NCBI GenBank assembly: GCA_017480145.1
Contig: JAFVBF010000071.1
Span: forward strand, 1-64,000
DNA: 64,000 bases
From: Bacteroidales bacterium
Lineage (GTDB): Bacteria; Bacteroidota; Bacteroidia; Bacteroidales; P3
Reading direction: 5' to 3'
This document shows, piece by piece, positions 8,701-17,932 of this stretch. Under the pieces are notes generated by a model, which did not search any database, was not told the DNA's origin, and saw only the letters and a program-made list of their open reading frames with translations. A program made the translations under genes and the position numbers. The first letter of the stretch is position 1. Every line of letters starts with the position of its first letter.

Positions 8701-8930
8701 GTATTCATTCGTTGGACAATGCCTGCAACTATCACCTCGAACTATTGAGAAGCCCCTTGCCTTTACGACTTGCTATTGATGTCAAGGGTAGCCTTAATAA
8801 ACCTCAAATTGGCTTAGGCAAGGTGATTTATAATGACCTATATAATCCCGAAAAAACGGATGCCATCAAGACCCGAACACTTGAAATCAAGAAGATGGTA
8901 CGCGAGGCATTAGAGTCTAATGTGAAGTGA
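5781..8930 (+). CDS. AsmA-family inner-membrane-anchored protein
   Basis: A 1049-residue protein with one N-terminal membrane segment (about residues 6-33) and a very long periplasmic region made of repeated beta-strand units, with the typical AsmA features near the N-terminus (LTGIVNSL, then FKTFPNAGIAVSDFYV). AsmA/TamB-like proteins are thought to form hydrophobic grooves that carry phospholipids between inner and outer membrane. The C-terminal part (from about residue 780) contains the AsmA-like C-terminal domain with DVNIDFNTNIKR and a final DVKGSLNKPQIGLGK segment. It is the last gene of the run that starts at pyrE and is followed by a strong hairpin. Confidence 0.82.
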   Translation: MNKWLKITLISIGSLLGLFFVVVAIACWLVFTPSRLTGIVNSLSDKFIDSETHFENVDFSLFKTFPNAGIAVSDFYVVNPMDGAPSDTLLCVEQLTVGLNVMEFLRHGNIQVRQLVLNNADANIFIDADGNNNFSIFPSSEDTTEGEPFRMPEEIDIQSITICGLNCSYVDMQNVIVTDVKDLSLDLSFSLQEAKTGKGNIKLNIEHLDFCQTDDSLQTSLVATLDNFALKTSGTVTDLSLGNISIGISADSLGFSQLSQEKNELISTRLYDFNSHLKAKGDLHIVDGSVDLKLPKANLALDGSALINDALCSSQDNLLELSVPFTFNLDSMEFSTEQMTVALDQLKLLLKGVVSLSRQDRPMQMNIDYATNAISIRHFLPYVPDLYSDVLKDLSVDAKLSLDGKVDGYFSGDTLPVVTCDIMLADGDFSYAGIPMDLKQISANIAARIDASKNGLSNLNIKKIQASYRHNTISLNGRVDDLMGKMKIDAALKGNVSLDEIMPFLPDSLPLSAKGTSSIDIKVKTSMDQLTQMDIKNMKMDGGVTVSNLEVSYDSISIISPSVQVSLDLPSQHSRLKTPELADITISSSHLDVNMPASQANVILKNAYFSVGVSDVMNAMSPISAALKVSVENTEMHYDSIDVVVEDLHLAGNVTHDSAQSNIIYQWNPSLSVAFSRTSLFMPQMPEALRLASFQFDYMPGHCEIAEADIHWGLSDYHLSGTVDNLEDWLDQTKQLYAKVNLVSSYTDVDQIMDLVSGMGSDPDTLEAMRQEDHVSPDANPFIVPRDVNIDFNTNIKRCIALGNDLSNLSGSVSVRDGKVVLDQVGFACRAARMQLTGIYKSPRPNHLYLGVDFHLLDIQIDELIDMVPFVDTLFPMLASFDGQGDFHLAIETYLDAKYQPKVSTLLGSTAISGKDLVVLPGETFNTMAKYLMFNKKTENKIDSLDVEATLFRDRIDVYPFLLSIDKYQVCVSGIHSLDNACNYHLELLRSPLPLRLAIDVKGSLNKPQIGLGKVIYNDLYNPEKTDAIKTRTLEIKKMVREALESNVK

Positions 8931-8946
8931 TAGAAAATACCTGTGA

Positions 8947-8993
8947 TTGTACAAAAGAAGCCCGCTGATATTCAGCGGGCTTCTTTTGTACAA
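8947..8993. terminator. Bidirectional terminator with a 22-bp perfect stem
   Basis: The left arm (8947-8968) and right arm (8972-8993) are perfectly complementary over 22 bp with a 3-base loop, and the stem contains GAAGCCCGCTGA with A-rich/T-rich ends. It lies between the convergent AsmA-like gene and folD and can terminate both. Confidence 0.88.
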
Positions 8994-9027
8994 ATCTATT
9001 TATTAAATCTCTGAAACGCCCTAAGGA

Positions 9028-9915
9028 TTATATGTTATTGCGGAGTTTATAAGCCTTTAGCGTGTTTTGCAGTAAGGATACAATGGTTAGAGGACCAACA
9101 CCGCCAGGCACGGGAGTCACATAACTGCATTTTTCATCTACTTCGCTATGTTTCACATCTCCACATAAATGATAGCCTGTTTTTTTGGTCTCATCAGGGA
9201 TGCGGTGGATGCCTACGTCAATCACTACGGCACCTGGTTTTACCATATCTGCTGTAATAAATTCTGGTTTGCCGATAGCAACAATCAGTATGTCGGCCTG
9301 CCGTGTGATATCTGCCAAATTCTGAGTGCGGCTATGGCAGAGTGTTACGGTGCAGTTGGCATGCGCATTGTTCCGTGACATGAGTACTGCAGCGGGCGTT
9401 CCCACTATGTTGCTGCGACCTACAACCACGCAGTGTTTCCCCTGCGTTTCAATATTATATCGCTGTAATAGGTTTACGATTCCCATGGGAGTCGCAGGCA
9501 GGAAAGCTCTCTCATCGCCAATAACAAACCGTCCGGTATTAATGGCAGTGAATCCATCCACATCTTTCTCGGGTGAGATGGCATTGGTGATATTCTGCTC
9601 GCTGATATGTTTGGGTAGTGGCAGTTGTACGATGAATCCGTCTGTTTCTTCATCTTTATTCAGAAAGTCTATCACTTTTAGAAGCTCATCTTCAGAAGTG
9701 TTTTCTGAGTAGCGATATACCGAGGATATGAATCCCACCTCGTGGGCGGATTTTTCCTTATTTGCCACATAGGTCTTGCTGGCGCCATCCTCGCCTACCA
9801 ATATTGCTGCTAAATGGGGGGGGCGCATCCCTTTCGTTGTGTAGCCTCGAACCTCGTTGGCTATCTCGTCTTTTATTTGTAGGGAAATGGCTTTGCCATC
9901 TAATAATTGAAACAT
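9028..9915 (-). CDS. folD: Methylenetetrahydrofolate dehydrogenase/cyclohydrolase
   Basis: Interconverts 5,10-methylene-THF and 10-formyl-THF in one-carbon metabolism. The 295-residue protein has the catalytic segment KTYVANKEK with Tyr49 and Lys53, the QLPLPKH motif, the NADP-binding GRSNIVGTPAAVLMSR and the C-terminal PGGVGPLT. Full length for the family. It lies 60 bases downstream of ffh on the same strand, an arrangement common in Bacteroidota, so cotranscription is likely. Confidence 0.96.
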   Translation of the reverse strand: MFQLLDGKAISLQIKDEIANEVRGYTTKGMRPPHLAAILVGEDGASKTYVANKEKSAHEVGFISSVYRYSENTSEDELLKVIDFLNKDEETDGFIVQLPLPKHISEQNITNAISPEKDVDGFTAINTGRFVIGDERAFLPATPMGIVNLLQRYNIETQGKHCVVVGRSNIVGTPAAVLMSRNNAHANCTVTLCHSRTQNLADITRQADILIVAIGKPEFITADMVKPGAVVIDVGIHRIPDETKKTGYHLCGDVKHSEVDEKCSYVTPVPGGVGPLTIVSLLQNTLKAYKLRNNI

Positions 9916-9975
9916 AACTATTTATTATTTTGAAGTGATTGTTTTTTCTGCATACATCGTGACATGTAAATCCTC

Positions 9976-11301
9976 CTATCGATGACGTCGAGGAAGTTTG
10001 GGCAGTTTGGCTCCGTGCGTGGACACTGTTTTCATCATTTTTCGGGTTTCTTCAAATTGCTTGAGAAAACGATTTAACTCTTGAATGCTTCGTCCGCTTC
10101 CTGACGCAATCCTTTGTTTCCGACTGGCGTTTATGCAGTTTGGATGCTGTCTCTCATAGGGGGTCATGGACCCTATCATAGCCTCGATGGGCACAAAGGC
10201 ATCGTCTCCGATTTCAATATCTTTTGTCAGTTTCCCCATCCCAGGAATCATTCCCAGTAAGTCTTTCATGCTTCCCATTTTTTTGAGTTGGGCCAGCTGA
10301 CTCAAAAAATCATCAAAGTTGTATTCATTTTTGATGATTTTTTTCTGAATTTTACGGGCTTCCTCTTCATCATATTGCTCCTGTGCACGTTCTACGAGCG
10401 AGACAACATCACCCATGCCGAGTATGCGTCCTGCCATTCGGTCGGGGTGGAAAAGATCCAGAGCGTCCATCTTTTCACCCACGCCGACAAACTTGATGGG
10501 TTTCTCGACTGTATATCGTATCGTGAGCGCGGCTCCTCCACGGGTGTCGCCATCCAGTTTTGTGAGGACGACACCGTCATAGTCTATTCGCTCATTAAAC
10601 GCTTTTGCAGTATTGACGGCATCTTGTCCAGTCATGGAGTCAACCACAAAGAGTGTCTCTTGAGGCTGAATTGTTGTCTTAAGTTGGGCTATTTCGTTCA
10701 TCATCTCCTCGTCCACCGCAAGGCGACCTGCCGTATCGATGATGACGACATTCACATTCTTAGCCTTGGCTTCATGAATCGCATTCTGTGCTATTTCTAT
10801 AGGATTCTGATTACCTGCTTCTGTATATACAGGCACACCGATTTGTTCGCCAAGGGTCTGCAACTGGCTGATGGCCGCAGGGCGGTAAACGTCACCAGCT
10901 ACTAACATTACATTACGCCCCTTTTTATTTTTCAAGTAATAGGCCAGTTTGGCTGAAAAAGTGGTTTTTCCAGAACCTTGCAAACCTGCAATGAGAATTA
11001 CGGCGGGAGACCCCTTGATGTTGATTTCCACCACCTCGTTTCCCATGAGCTTTGTGAGTTCTTCATGCACTATTTTCACCATCAGTTGTCCAGGCTCAAT
11101 GCTCTGTATAACATTACGCCCCATGGCCTCATTCTTCACTCGGTCAGTGAATGCTTTAGCTATAGGATAACTTACGTCTGCGTCAATCAGAGATTTACGT
11201 ATCTCTTTGACCGTTTCGGCCACATTGATGTCCGTAATGGACCCTTTGCCCCTCAGTGTGTGGAGGGCTTTCTCGATGCGACTGCTTAAATTCTCAAACA
11301 T
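9976..11301 (-). CDS. ffh: Signal recognition particle GTPase
   Basis: Protein subunit of the SRP that binds signal peptides of nascent membrane proteins and delivers ribosomes to FtsY. The 441-residue protein shows the N domain, the G domain with GLQGSGKTT (106-114), DTAGR, TKLDGDTRGGAA, and the methionine-rich M domain with MGSMKDLLGMIPGM and the RNA-binding helix RIASGSGRS. Length and architecture are normal. A promoter box lies about 120 bases upstream. The 4.5S RNA partner was not seen in the window. Confidence 0.97.
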   Translation of the reverse strand: MFENLSSRIEKALHTLRGKGSITDINVAETVKEIRKSLIDADVSYPIAKAFTDRVKNEAMGRNVIQSIEPGQLMVKIVHEELTKLMGNEVVEINIKGSPAVILIAGLQGSGKTTFSAKLAYYLKNKKGRNVMLVAGDVYRPAAISQLQTLGEQIGVPVYTEAGNQNPIEIAQNAIHEAKAKNVNVVIIDTAGRLAVDEEMMNEIAQLKTTIQPQETLFVVDSMTGQDAVNTAKAFNERIDYDGVVLTKLDGDTRGGAALTIRYTVEKPIKFVGVGEKMDALDLFHPDRMAGRILGMGDVVSLVERAQEQYDEEEARKIQKKIIKNEYNFDDFLSQLAQLKKMGSMKDLLGMIPGMGKLTKDIEIGDDAFVPIEAMIGSMTPYERQHPNCINASRKQRIASGSGRSIQELNRFLKQFEETRKMMKTVSTHGAKLPKLPRRHR

Positions 11302-11421
11302 AATTAATTCAAAATCTGATTTCTCGAATATTTTCTCTCAGGATTTGATTGGGAATTTTGTCCTGATTAATCTTTTTGATTTCAGAGGCTTAATGACTCT
11401 GTTTTATTCAAAATATATGTG

Positions 11422-11429
11422 CAAAGGTA
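11422..11429 (-). promoter_or_regulatory. -7 promoter box for ffh-folD
   Basis: On the minus strand TACCTTTG followed by C, an exact TAnnTTTG match, about 120 bases upstream of the ffh start. It stands in the divergent region between ffh and rpoD. Confidence 0.55.
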
Positions 11430-11448
11430 CGAAATAAACATAAAAAAA

Positions 11449-11456
11449 TATTTTTG
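11449..11456 (+). promoter_or_regulatory. Possible -7 box for rpoD
   Basis: TATTTTTG matches TAnnTTTG, about 65 bases upstream of ATG 11521. Only 20 bases separate it from the oppositely oriented ffh box, so the two divergent promoters would face each other closely. Confidence 0.4.
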
Positions 11457-11520
11457 ACGTAACTTTTTTGACTTTTTGCCGTTAATGAAAACAATTAAGC
11501 AGTCTTACCAATCGTACCCT

Positions 11521-12381
11521 ATGAGACAGTTAAAAATTACTCATTCTATTACCAAGCGTAACGAAAAGTCTATAGACCAGTATCTTCAGGATATCTGTAG
11601 TGAGGAATTACTGACACCCGAAGAGGAAGTAAAGCTTGCTCAACGTATTAAAGAAGGTGATCAAGATGCTCTTGATAGGCTCACTAAGGCCAATCTTCGA
11701 TTTGTGGTATCAGTGGCAAAACAGTATCAAAATCAAGGTCTTAGTCTTTCCGATTTAATCAATGAGGGTAATGTGGGGCTTATTAAGGCGGCACGTCGTT
11801 TTGATGAAACCCGCGGATTCAAATTCATCTCTTACGCCGTGTGGTGGATTCGTCAGGCAATCCTGCAGGCCATCGCAGAAAATTCCCGTATTGTGCGATT
11901 GCCATCCAACCAGCTGGGGGCTTTGAACAAACTGAAGAAGGAGATTGCTCAGATGGAGCAGGTGTTGGAGCGCCCTCCCTCAACCCAGGAACTGGCAGAC
12001 CGAATGGACATCCCAGAGGACAGGATTAAGAGCATTTTGGGTATTTCGGGACGTCATATCTCACTTGATGCGCCATTGGCTTCCGACGAGGATGCTAATT
12101 ATATTGATGTCCTGCCCAATGAAGATACCCCTGATACGGATGACTCTTTGATGAAGGAGTCCTTGTCTTTAGAAATTGAACGCTCTCTCTCTACACTCAC
12201 GGAGTATGAGAGAGAGGTTATCAAGATGTATTTTGGTATTGGCATTTCGCATCCCTTGTCACTCGATGAGATTGCCGATAAATTCGGACTGACTCGTGAA
12301 CGTGTTCGCCAGATTAAGGAGAAGGGCATCAAACGCCTTAAGAATTCGTCTAAGAGCAAACATCTGATAGCCTATCTGTAA
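11521..12381 (+). CDS. rpoD: Primary sigma-70 factor, Bacteroidota short form
   Basis: A 286-residue sigma factor containing regions 1.2 to 4.2 and lacking region 1.1, as is usual for the housekeeping sigma of Bacteroidota. Visible landmarks are the start [10 protein letters not shown], region 2 ([47 protein letters not shown]), region 3 and region 4 with [18 protein letters not shown]. This form recognises the -33/-7 promoters found throughout the window. ATG 11521 is chosen by family N-terminus; an in-frame ATG at 11485 is possible. It is followed 13 bases later by rsmG. Confidence 0.95.
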   Translation: MRQLKITHSITKRNEKSIDQYLQDICSEELLTPEEEVKLAQRIKEGDQDALDRLTKANLRFVVSVAKQYQNQGLSLSDLINEGNVGLIKAARRFDETRGFKFISYAVWWIRQAILQAIAENSRIVRLPSNQLGALNKLKKEIAQMEQVLERPPSTQELADRMDIPEDRIKSILGISGRHISLDAPLASDEDANYIDVLPNEDTPDTDDSLMKESLSLEIERSLSTLTEYEREVIKMYFGIGISHPLSLDEIADKFGLTRERVRQIKEKGIKRLKNSSKSKHLIAYL

Positions 12382-12394
12382 AATTTGCGCAGAT

Positions 12395-13012
12395 ATGGAG
12401 CGTGTTTTCCGCTATTTTCCAGAGTTGACAGAGCGACAAAAACAGCAGTTTGCCGCTCTGCCTGCATTATATCGGGATTGGAATTCCAAGATTAATGTCA
12501 TTTCCCGTAAGGATATGGATGAGTTTGTCATCCATCATATACTTCATTCATTGTCTATCTCCAAGGTGATGAAGTTCAAGCCTATGGCTGATATTCTGGA
12601 TGTGGGTACAGGTGGTGGATTCCCAGGTGTCCCGTTAGCCATTTTGTTTCCCGAAACCCATTTTTACCTGGTAGACTCCATTGGTAAGAAAATCAAGGTG
12701 GTTCAATCTGTCTCGGATGAATTGGGGTTAACCAATGTCCGTGCCGAGCAGATTCGTGCCGAGCAAGTCCGAGGAGATTATGATTTTGTAGTCTCTCGTG
12801 CTGTCACCGACCTACGCCAGTTCGTTCCTTGGGTTCGTCATAAAATCTCTCATACACAGTATCATGCGCTGCGCAATGGCATACTATATTTAAAGGGCGG
12901 GGACCTGTCGGAGGAATTACTTCCCTTCAAGAAGGCCCGTGTTTACGAAATTTCTGATTTCTTTGAGGAACCCTTTTTCCAAACCAAGAAAGTGGTTCAT
13001 TTGCCTTTGTAG
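12395..13012 (+). CDS. rsmG: 16S rRNA (guanine-N7) methyltransferase
   Basis: Methylates G527 of 16S rRNA with SAM. The 205-residue protein has WNSKINVISRKD, the SAM motif DVGTGGGFPGVPLAILFP, FYLVDSIGKKIKVV, and the conserved VVSRAVTDL. Full length. A short in-tandem duplication (RAEQIRAEQVR) is visible but in frame. Separated from rpoD by 13 bases. Confidence 0.95.
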   Translation: MERVFRYFPELTERQKQQFAALPALYRDWNSKINVISRKDMDEFVIHHILHSLSISKVMKFKPMADILDVGTGGGFPGVPLAILFPETHFYLVDSIGKKIKVVQSVSDELGLTNVRAEQIRAEQVRGDYDFVVSRAVTDLRQFVPWVRHKISHTQYHALRNGILYLKGGDLSEELLPFKKARVYEISDFFEEPFFQTKKVVHLPL

Positions 13013-13040
13013 TTGCTTTGTTTGAGCTTGTTAGCGTGAA

Positions 13041-13072
13041 TTTGCCCATTTGCAAAAAAAAATGTAATTTTG
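13041..13072 (+). promoter_or_regulatory. Promoter for guaA
   Basis: TTTG at 13041-13044 and TAATTTTG at 13065-13072 are separated by 20 bases, matching the Bacteroidota -33/-7 arrangement. The box ends 22 bases before the guaA start codon. Confidence 0.7.
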
Positions 13073-13094
13073 CTTTTTAATATTGCAAAATTGC

Positions 13095-14621
13095 ATGGAT
13101 ACTATTATTGTTTTAGACTTTGGTTCTCAATACACTCAGTTGATTGCACGCAAAGTGCGCGAGCTGAATGTCTATTGTGAAATCCATCCATTTAACAAGA
13201 TTCCAACCCTTGGTCACGATGTCAAGGGTGTGATTTTTTCAGGAAGTCCCTATAGCTGTAACAGTGTGGATGCTCCTGTTCCCGACATGACTAATATTAA
13301 AGGACGGCTGCCTCTACTGGCAGTATGTTATGGAGCCCAATATTTGGTTAAGGCTTTTGGTGGAACGGTTCAGCAGTCCAGAATCCGTGAGTATGGACGC
13401 GCTAATCTCCAGTACGTGGATACCGAAAGCCCGTTGTTGAAGGGTATCTCTGCTGGTAGTCAGGTTTGGATGAGCCATGGCGACACTATTGAGAGCGTGC
13501 CGGAGGGTTACCGCAGTATTTGTTCTACGGACAATGTGAAGTACGCTGGCTATCAGATTGAAGGAGAACAAACCTATGCCATTCAGTTCCATCCGGAAGT
13601 ACATCATTCCGTCGATGGTCTAACGCTTTTGAAAAATTTCGTGGTAGGCATCTGTCATTGTGAGCAGAGTTGGACTCCGGATTCATTTATTGATACAACG
13701 GTTTCGCAACTTCGTCATCAGATAGGAGATGACAAGGTAATACTCGGGTTGAGTGGTGGAGTCGATTCCACTGTGGCGGCAGTTTTGCTCAACAAGGCTA
13801 TCGGACATAATTTACAGTGTATTTTTGTTGACAATGGCCTCCTGCGGAAAAACGAGTTTGAGGGTGTCCTTGCATCCTATAAGGGTATGGGGCTAAATGT
13901 GGTCGGAGTTGATGCCAAGGAGCGATTCTATGCTGTTTTGTCCGGTGTTAGCGACCCGGAGAAAAAACGTAAGGCTATTGGCAAGACGTTCATTGATGTA
14001 TTCGATGCAGAGTCGAAAAAGTTCAATGATGCTAAGTGGTTGGCTCAGGGTACGATATACCCAGATGTCATCGAGTCCAGTTCTGTGAAAGGTCCTTCTC
14101 AGACTATCAAGTCTCACCACAATGTCGGAGGCCTTCCCGATTATATGAAACTCAAACTTGTGGAACCTTTACGTAGTCTGTTCAAGGATGAGGTGCGTCA
14201 TGTCGGACGTAGCCTGGGGATAAAGGACGAGTTGATTGGTCGCCATCCCTTCCCGGGCCCGGGACTTGCTATTCGCATTTTAGGAGATGTCACTCCCGAA
14301 AAAGTTCATATACTTCAGGAAGTGGACGATATTTTCATTCGTGGATTGCGTGAAAATAATCTCTATGACAAGGTGTGGCAGGCTGGTGCTGTGTTGCTTC
14401 CCATACAATCGGTCGGTGTAATGGGCGATGAGCGTACCTATGAACGTGTGGTTGCCCTTCGGGCAGTGGAGAGTGTGGATGGTATGACAGCGGACTGGTG
14501 TCACTTGCCGTATGAATTTCTTGCACATGTGTCTAACGAAATCATAAATAGAGTGAAAGGTGTGAACCGTGTGGTTTACGACATTAGTTCCAAACCACCG
14601 GCAACGATTGAATGGGAGTAG
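13095..14621 (+). CDS. guaA: GMP synthase (glutamine-hydrolysing)
   Basis: Converts XMP to GMP using glutamine and ATP. The class I glutamine amidotransferase domain comes first ([10 protein letters not shown]; catalytic Cys78 in [17 protein letters not shown]), followed by the ATP-pyrophosphatase domain with the P-loop LSGGVDSTV and the C-terminal dimerisation domain ([20 protein letters not shown]). At 508 residues it has the usual length. ATG 13095 is chosen from the family N-terminus; an upstream alternative codon would overlap the promoter region. Confidence 0.97.
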   Translation: MDTIIVLDFGSQYTQLIARKVRELNVYCEIHPFNKIPTLGHDVKGVIFSGSPYSCNSVDAPVPDMTNIKGRLPLLAVCYGAQYLVKAFGGTVQQSRIREYGRANLQYVDTESPLLKGISAGSQVWMSHGDTIESVPEGYRSICSTDNVKYAGYQIEGEQTYAIQFHPEVHHSVDGLTLLKNFVVGICHCEQSWTPDSFIDTTVSQLRHQIGDDKVILGLSGGVDSTVAAVLLNKAIGHNLQCIFVDNGLLRKNEFEGVLASYKGMGLNVVGVDAKERFYAVLSGVSDPEKKRKAIGKTFIDVFDAESKKFNDAKWLAQGTIYPDVIESSSVKGPSQTIKSHHNVGGLPDYMKLKLVEPLRSLFKDEVRHVGRSLGIKDELIGRHPFPGPGLAIRILGDVTPEKVHILQEVDDIFIRGLRENNLYDKVWQAGAVLLPIQSVGVMGDERTYERVVALRAVESVDGMTADWCHLPYEFLAHVSNEIINRVKGVNRVVYDISSKPPATIEWE

Positions 14622-14643
14622 TTCTATAAAGCCCTGGCTCATT

Positions 14644-16206
14644 ATGAAAAAACTACTTTTTCTCGTTGCAATTCTTTTTCTTGTAAGTTTTCGTGGACAA
14701 GTTCTGGCGCAGATGCCAGGCGCAGTACCCATTTCTCTTTCCAACCAGACGCAGACGATTCATGGGCAGTGCTATTTTGTTCATGTTGTCGAGAGAGGCC
14801 AAACGGTCTATGGCATTACGCGGGCTTATGGCATGAAGGAGAAAGATGCTTATGTGAAAAAGGACGTTAATTTCCTCAGCATCGGTGATACGGTGTGGCT
14901 GCCATGCAAATTGCGTACCGTTTATGCGCAACCCAATCAGTCAAACCTAATAGCAATTCCTGATGGTAAAAGTCCAGCGGCCAAAAAGGAAGAGAAAAAG
15001 AATGTTGATTCTAAAGTCATCGTTGTCAAGTCTCAAGAGGTACCGCCTCCTCCAGTAACTCCATCTAATCCTGATGACACTGCTGTGATAAAGCCGCTTG
15101 TGCAGGGTGATAGAATCATCATATCACTGATGATGCCTCTAAATCTGGAGCAGATGTCGGATATCTCGACAACCAAGTTTGACGTGGAACAGCGTGGTAA
15201 GATCTCCTATCGTTCGTTAGAGTTTATTCAGTTCTACGAAGGACTCCAGATGGGGCTTGCCATGTTGGAGGAACAGGGTGTGAGTGTGACTCTTAATGTG
15301 GTAGATGTACCCGATAATAAGCCGGAAACTGTGGAGCGATTATTCGCTTCCCATAATGTTGCACAGTCCGACATCCTCATTGCGCTACTTACACGTCAGC
15401 CTTTCGCCAAAGCTGCCGAATTGGCTAAAAAGAATCATCTGATGATTGTCAATCCCGTTGCTCCACGCAGTGAGATTGTCCGCAACAATCCTTATCTATT
15501 TAAGTGCTTCCCATCAGAAGAATCCAAACTGTCTGTGATATTTGACCGTATGCATAGGACATATCCTAATGCTCATTTTCTGCTTGTACATCATGGTGGT
15601 GCAGGTGATAAAGCCCTTATGCAGACAGCCACGCAATTGCTGTCAGAGCGCAATGACATATCTTATTCTGTGTTGAGTTGGGTGGCTCACGACAAGTTGC
15701 AATCCATTCTATCGAAGAATGCTCAAACAATTGTGGTTAGTCTTTACAACCAGGATCAGACGAAGAATCGCATTTATGCAGGACTATTGTTAAACAAATT
15801 AGCTTCAGACAAGTCCCATCTGCCAGTATTGGTGACATTGGACGATTGGACTCAGCAATTTAGTGATATCGATTATATCCAGTTGCAGCAACTGAATTAC
15901 CATACATTTTATAATGGTTGGGATTACAGCAATCCTGATCATCTGAGCTTTTTGGAACAGTTCCGCGCACGTTACAAGACAGAGCCAACAGAGCAATACG
16001 CATATATGGGTAACGACATTGTGCTTTATTTTGCCACGGGGCTACATCGCTATGGAACAACCTTTTGGCGGCATCCATCCTATGGGCCCGTCAAAGGTAT
16101 GATTTTCCCACTCTCCTTTCGCCAGAAAGACCGTACTACGGGATATGAGAATTGCCAGGCCGTGTTATACCGCATGGAAAGGTTTGTTTTTCATGAGGCT
16201 CGTTAA
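14644..16206 (+). CDS. Secreted LysM plus periplasmic-binding-like protein
   Basis: A 520-residue exported protein: signal peptide (residues 1-22, ending VLAQ), one LysM-like segment (YFVHVVERGQTVYGITRAYG to about residue 85), a Lys/Pro-rich linker, then from about residue 155 a domain similar to type-1 periplasmic-binding/Leu-Ile-Val receptor folds (FYEGLQMGLAMLEEQGV, QSDILIALLTRQPFA, YAYMGNDIVLYFATGLHRYG). In Bacteroidota this architecture is frequent but its ligand is not known; binding to peptidoglycan through LysM is plausible. It lies between guaA and lpxC, 13 bases before the latter. Confidence 0.72.
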   Translation: MKKLLFLVAILFLVSFRGQVLAQMPGAVPISLSNQTQTIHGQCYFVHVVERGQTVYGITRAYGMKEKDAYVKKDVNFLSIGDTVWLPCKLRTVYAQPNQSNLIAIPDGKSPAAKKEEKKNVDSKVIVVKSQEVPPPPVTPSNPDDTAVIKPLVQGDRIIISLMMPLNLEQMSDISTTKFDVEQRGKISYRSLEFIQFYEGLQMGLAMLEEQGVSVTLNVVDVPDNKPETVERLFASHNVAQSDILIALLTRQPFAKAAELAKKNHLMIVNPVAPRSEIVRNNPYLFKCFPSEESKLSVIFDRMHRTYPNAHFLLVHHGGAGDKALMQTATQLLSERNDISYSVLSWVAHDKLQSILSKNAQTIVVSLYNQDQTKNRIYAGLLLNKLASDKSHLPVLVTLDDWTQQFSDIDYIQLQQLNYHTFYNGWDYSNPDHLSFLEQFRARYKTEPTEQYAYMGNDIVLYFATGLHRYGTTFWRHPSYGPVKGMIFPLSFRQKDRTTGYENCQAVLYRMERFVFHEAR

Positions 16207-16219
16207 TTCAAAGACATCT

Positions 16220-17137
16220 ATGAACCAAACCACTATAAAAAAAGCCTTTCGAATCTCAGGTCATGGTCTCCATACTGGTCGTATGGTTACAGTACACGTA
16301 CAGCCGGCCCCGGTCAATTCCGGCATAATGTTTCGTCGTACCGATAGGCTATTTGTCATTACTCAGCCCGCCACAGCCGATAGGGTTGGTGAAACCTCTC
16401 GGGGCACTACGCTTAAGACGGGCCTACAGTCAGTGGCAACCATCGAACACTTAATGTCTGCTCTACATGGTATGCAGATTGATAATGTCCTGATTGAATT
16501 GGATGGTGGTGAGGTACCTATTATTGATGGTTCGGCACGTCCGTGGCTTGAGCAATTGCAGCGAGTCGGCATAGAGGAGCAAGAACAGCCCCGTCGTGTG
16601 ATGAAGATTTCAGAACCTATTCATTTTGAGCATCCTTCGACAGGGTCTGTCTTTGATGTTGAGCCTTCCGATAAGTTCTCAGTGGATTGCATTATTGACT
16701 TTAATGATAGTGTGATAGGCCGACAGGAGGCTGTCATGAATGATTTTAGCGAGTATGCAGCAGAAATAGCTCCTTGTCGGACATTTGTTTTCTTACATGA
16801 GATAGAACCTCTACTACACCTAAATCTAATCAAGGGAGGCAGCCTTGACAATGCTTTGGTATTTGTTTCTAAGGATTTGAGTCCTCGTCAGCTGCGTCGC
16901 TTGGGCAAAATTTTTCATAAGGATGTGTCCAGTTTTCGTGTGCATGATGGGTTGCTAAACACTACCGACCGCTATTTCCCAAACGAGCCGGCTCGACATA
17001 AACTGTTGGATTTTGTGGGTGATATTCGTATGGTGGGATTTCCCCCAATAGGTCATTTTAAGATTTTTAAGCCAGGACACAGGGCAAACACGGCGTTTGC
17101 CAAGTATCTGATGGAATATAATATGAATATAAAATAG
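16220..17137 (+). CDS. lpxC: UDP-3-O-acyl-N-acetylglucosamine deacetylase, without FabZ domain
   Basis: Zinc enzyme for the committed step of lipid A synthesis. Zinc ligands are visible as His77 in TIEHLMSALHGM and the His/Asp pair in RHKLLDFVGD; the general base His is in PGHRANTAFA. At 305 residues this is a stand-alone LpxC, whereas in most Bacteroidales the gene encodes a fused LpxC-FabZ of about 460 residues. Here the protein stops 16 residues after PGHRA, just where the linker to FabZ would start, and lpxA begins 6 bases later, so the FabZ part is cleanly missing. Start ATG 16220 is chosen because a longer frame overlaps the gene before it. Confidence 0.93.
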   Translation: MNQTTIKKAFRISGHGLHTGRMVTVHVQPAPVNSGIMFRRTDRLFVITQPATADRVGETSRGTTLKTGLQSVATIEHLMSALHGMQIDNVLIELDGGEVPIIDGSARPWLEQLQRVGIEEQEQPRRVMKISEPIHFEHPSTGSVFDVEPSDKFSVDCIIDFNDSVIGRQEAVMNDFSEYAAEIAPCRTFVFLHEIEPLLHLNLIKGGSLDNALVFVSKDLSPRQLRRLGKIFHKDVSSFRVHDGLLNTTDRYFPNEPARHKLLDFVGDIRMVGFPPIGHFKIFKPGHRANTAFAKYLMEYNMNIK

Positions 17138-17143
17138 ACTCTT

Positions 17144-17932
17144 ATGCAACAAATTTACGACCTCCATCCCGATGCCAAAATAGGTAAAAATGTTGTCATA
17201 TCCAATTTTACCACCATCTGTGAGGATGTTGTTATTGGCGATAATACTTGGATTGGCCCTAATGTCACAATATTCCCGGGCGCCAGAATTGGTAAAAACT
17301 GTAAGATATTTCCGGGTGCTGTAATTGCGGCCGTCCCTCAGGATTTAAAGTTTAATGGTGAATATACAACGGTCGAGATTGGTGATAATAATGTGATTCG
17401 TGAATGTTGTACGATTAGTCGTGGAACTTCAGCGTCGGGTAAAACAGTTATTGGTAACAATAACTTGCTGATGGCTTATGTGCATATAGCTCACGATTGC
17501 GTTGTTGGAGACAACTGTGTATTGGCTAATAATTCTACGTTAGCTGGGCATATCGTGTTGGGTGATTATGTCGTGTTGGGAGGATTGACGGCTTGTCACC
17601 AATTTGTTCATATCGGATCCCATGTTATTACACAAGGAGGTTCTTTGGTGGACAAAGACATCCCTCCCTTTGTTAAGGCTGCCCGCTATCCAGCCTCTTA
17701 TGCAGGTATTAACACGTTGGGCTTGCAACGCCGTGGTTTTACAATGGAGAAAATTAATGTTATCAAGGATATCTATCGAATGTTGTTCTTGAAGGGGCTT
17801 AATGTTGGTAATGCGGTTGAACTTATCAAGGAACATTATGGACATACTGACGAGGGCAAACAGATCCTTAGTTTCATTGGTAATTCAAGCATGGGTCTGA
17901 TTAAGGGCTATACTTTTATGAGAAGAGGATAG
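17144..17932 (+). CDS. lpxA: Acyl-ACP--UDP-N-acetylglucosamine O-acyltransferase
   Basis: First enzyme of lipid A synthesis, transferring a 3-hydroxyacyl chain to UDP-GlcNAc. The 262-residue protein is a left-handed beta helix built of hexapeptide repeats (IGDNTWIGPN, IGKNCKIFPG and so on) with the catalytic His117 in VHIAHDC, and the C-terminal helical domain (RRGFTMEKINVIKD). It is tightly coupled to lpxC (6-base gap). Confidence 0.96.
   Translation: MQQIYDLHPDAKIGKNVVISNFTTICEDVVIGDNTWIGPNVTIFPGARIGKNCKIFPGAVIAAVPQDLKFNGEYTTVEIGDNNVIRECCTISRGTSASGKTVIGNNNLLMAYVHIAHDCVVGDNCVLANNSTLAGHIVLGDYVVLGGLTACHQFVHIGSHVITQGGSLVDKDIPPFVKAARYPASYAGINTLGLQRRGFTMEKINVIKDIYRMLFLKGLNVGNAVELIKEHYGHTDEGKQILSFIGNSSMGLIKGYTFMRRG

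Noticed and set aside
10288..10905. 205-codon ORF antisense to ffh
   Set aside because: A shadow of the conserved GTPase domain of ffh.
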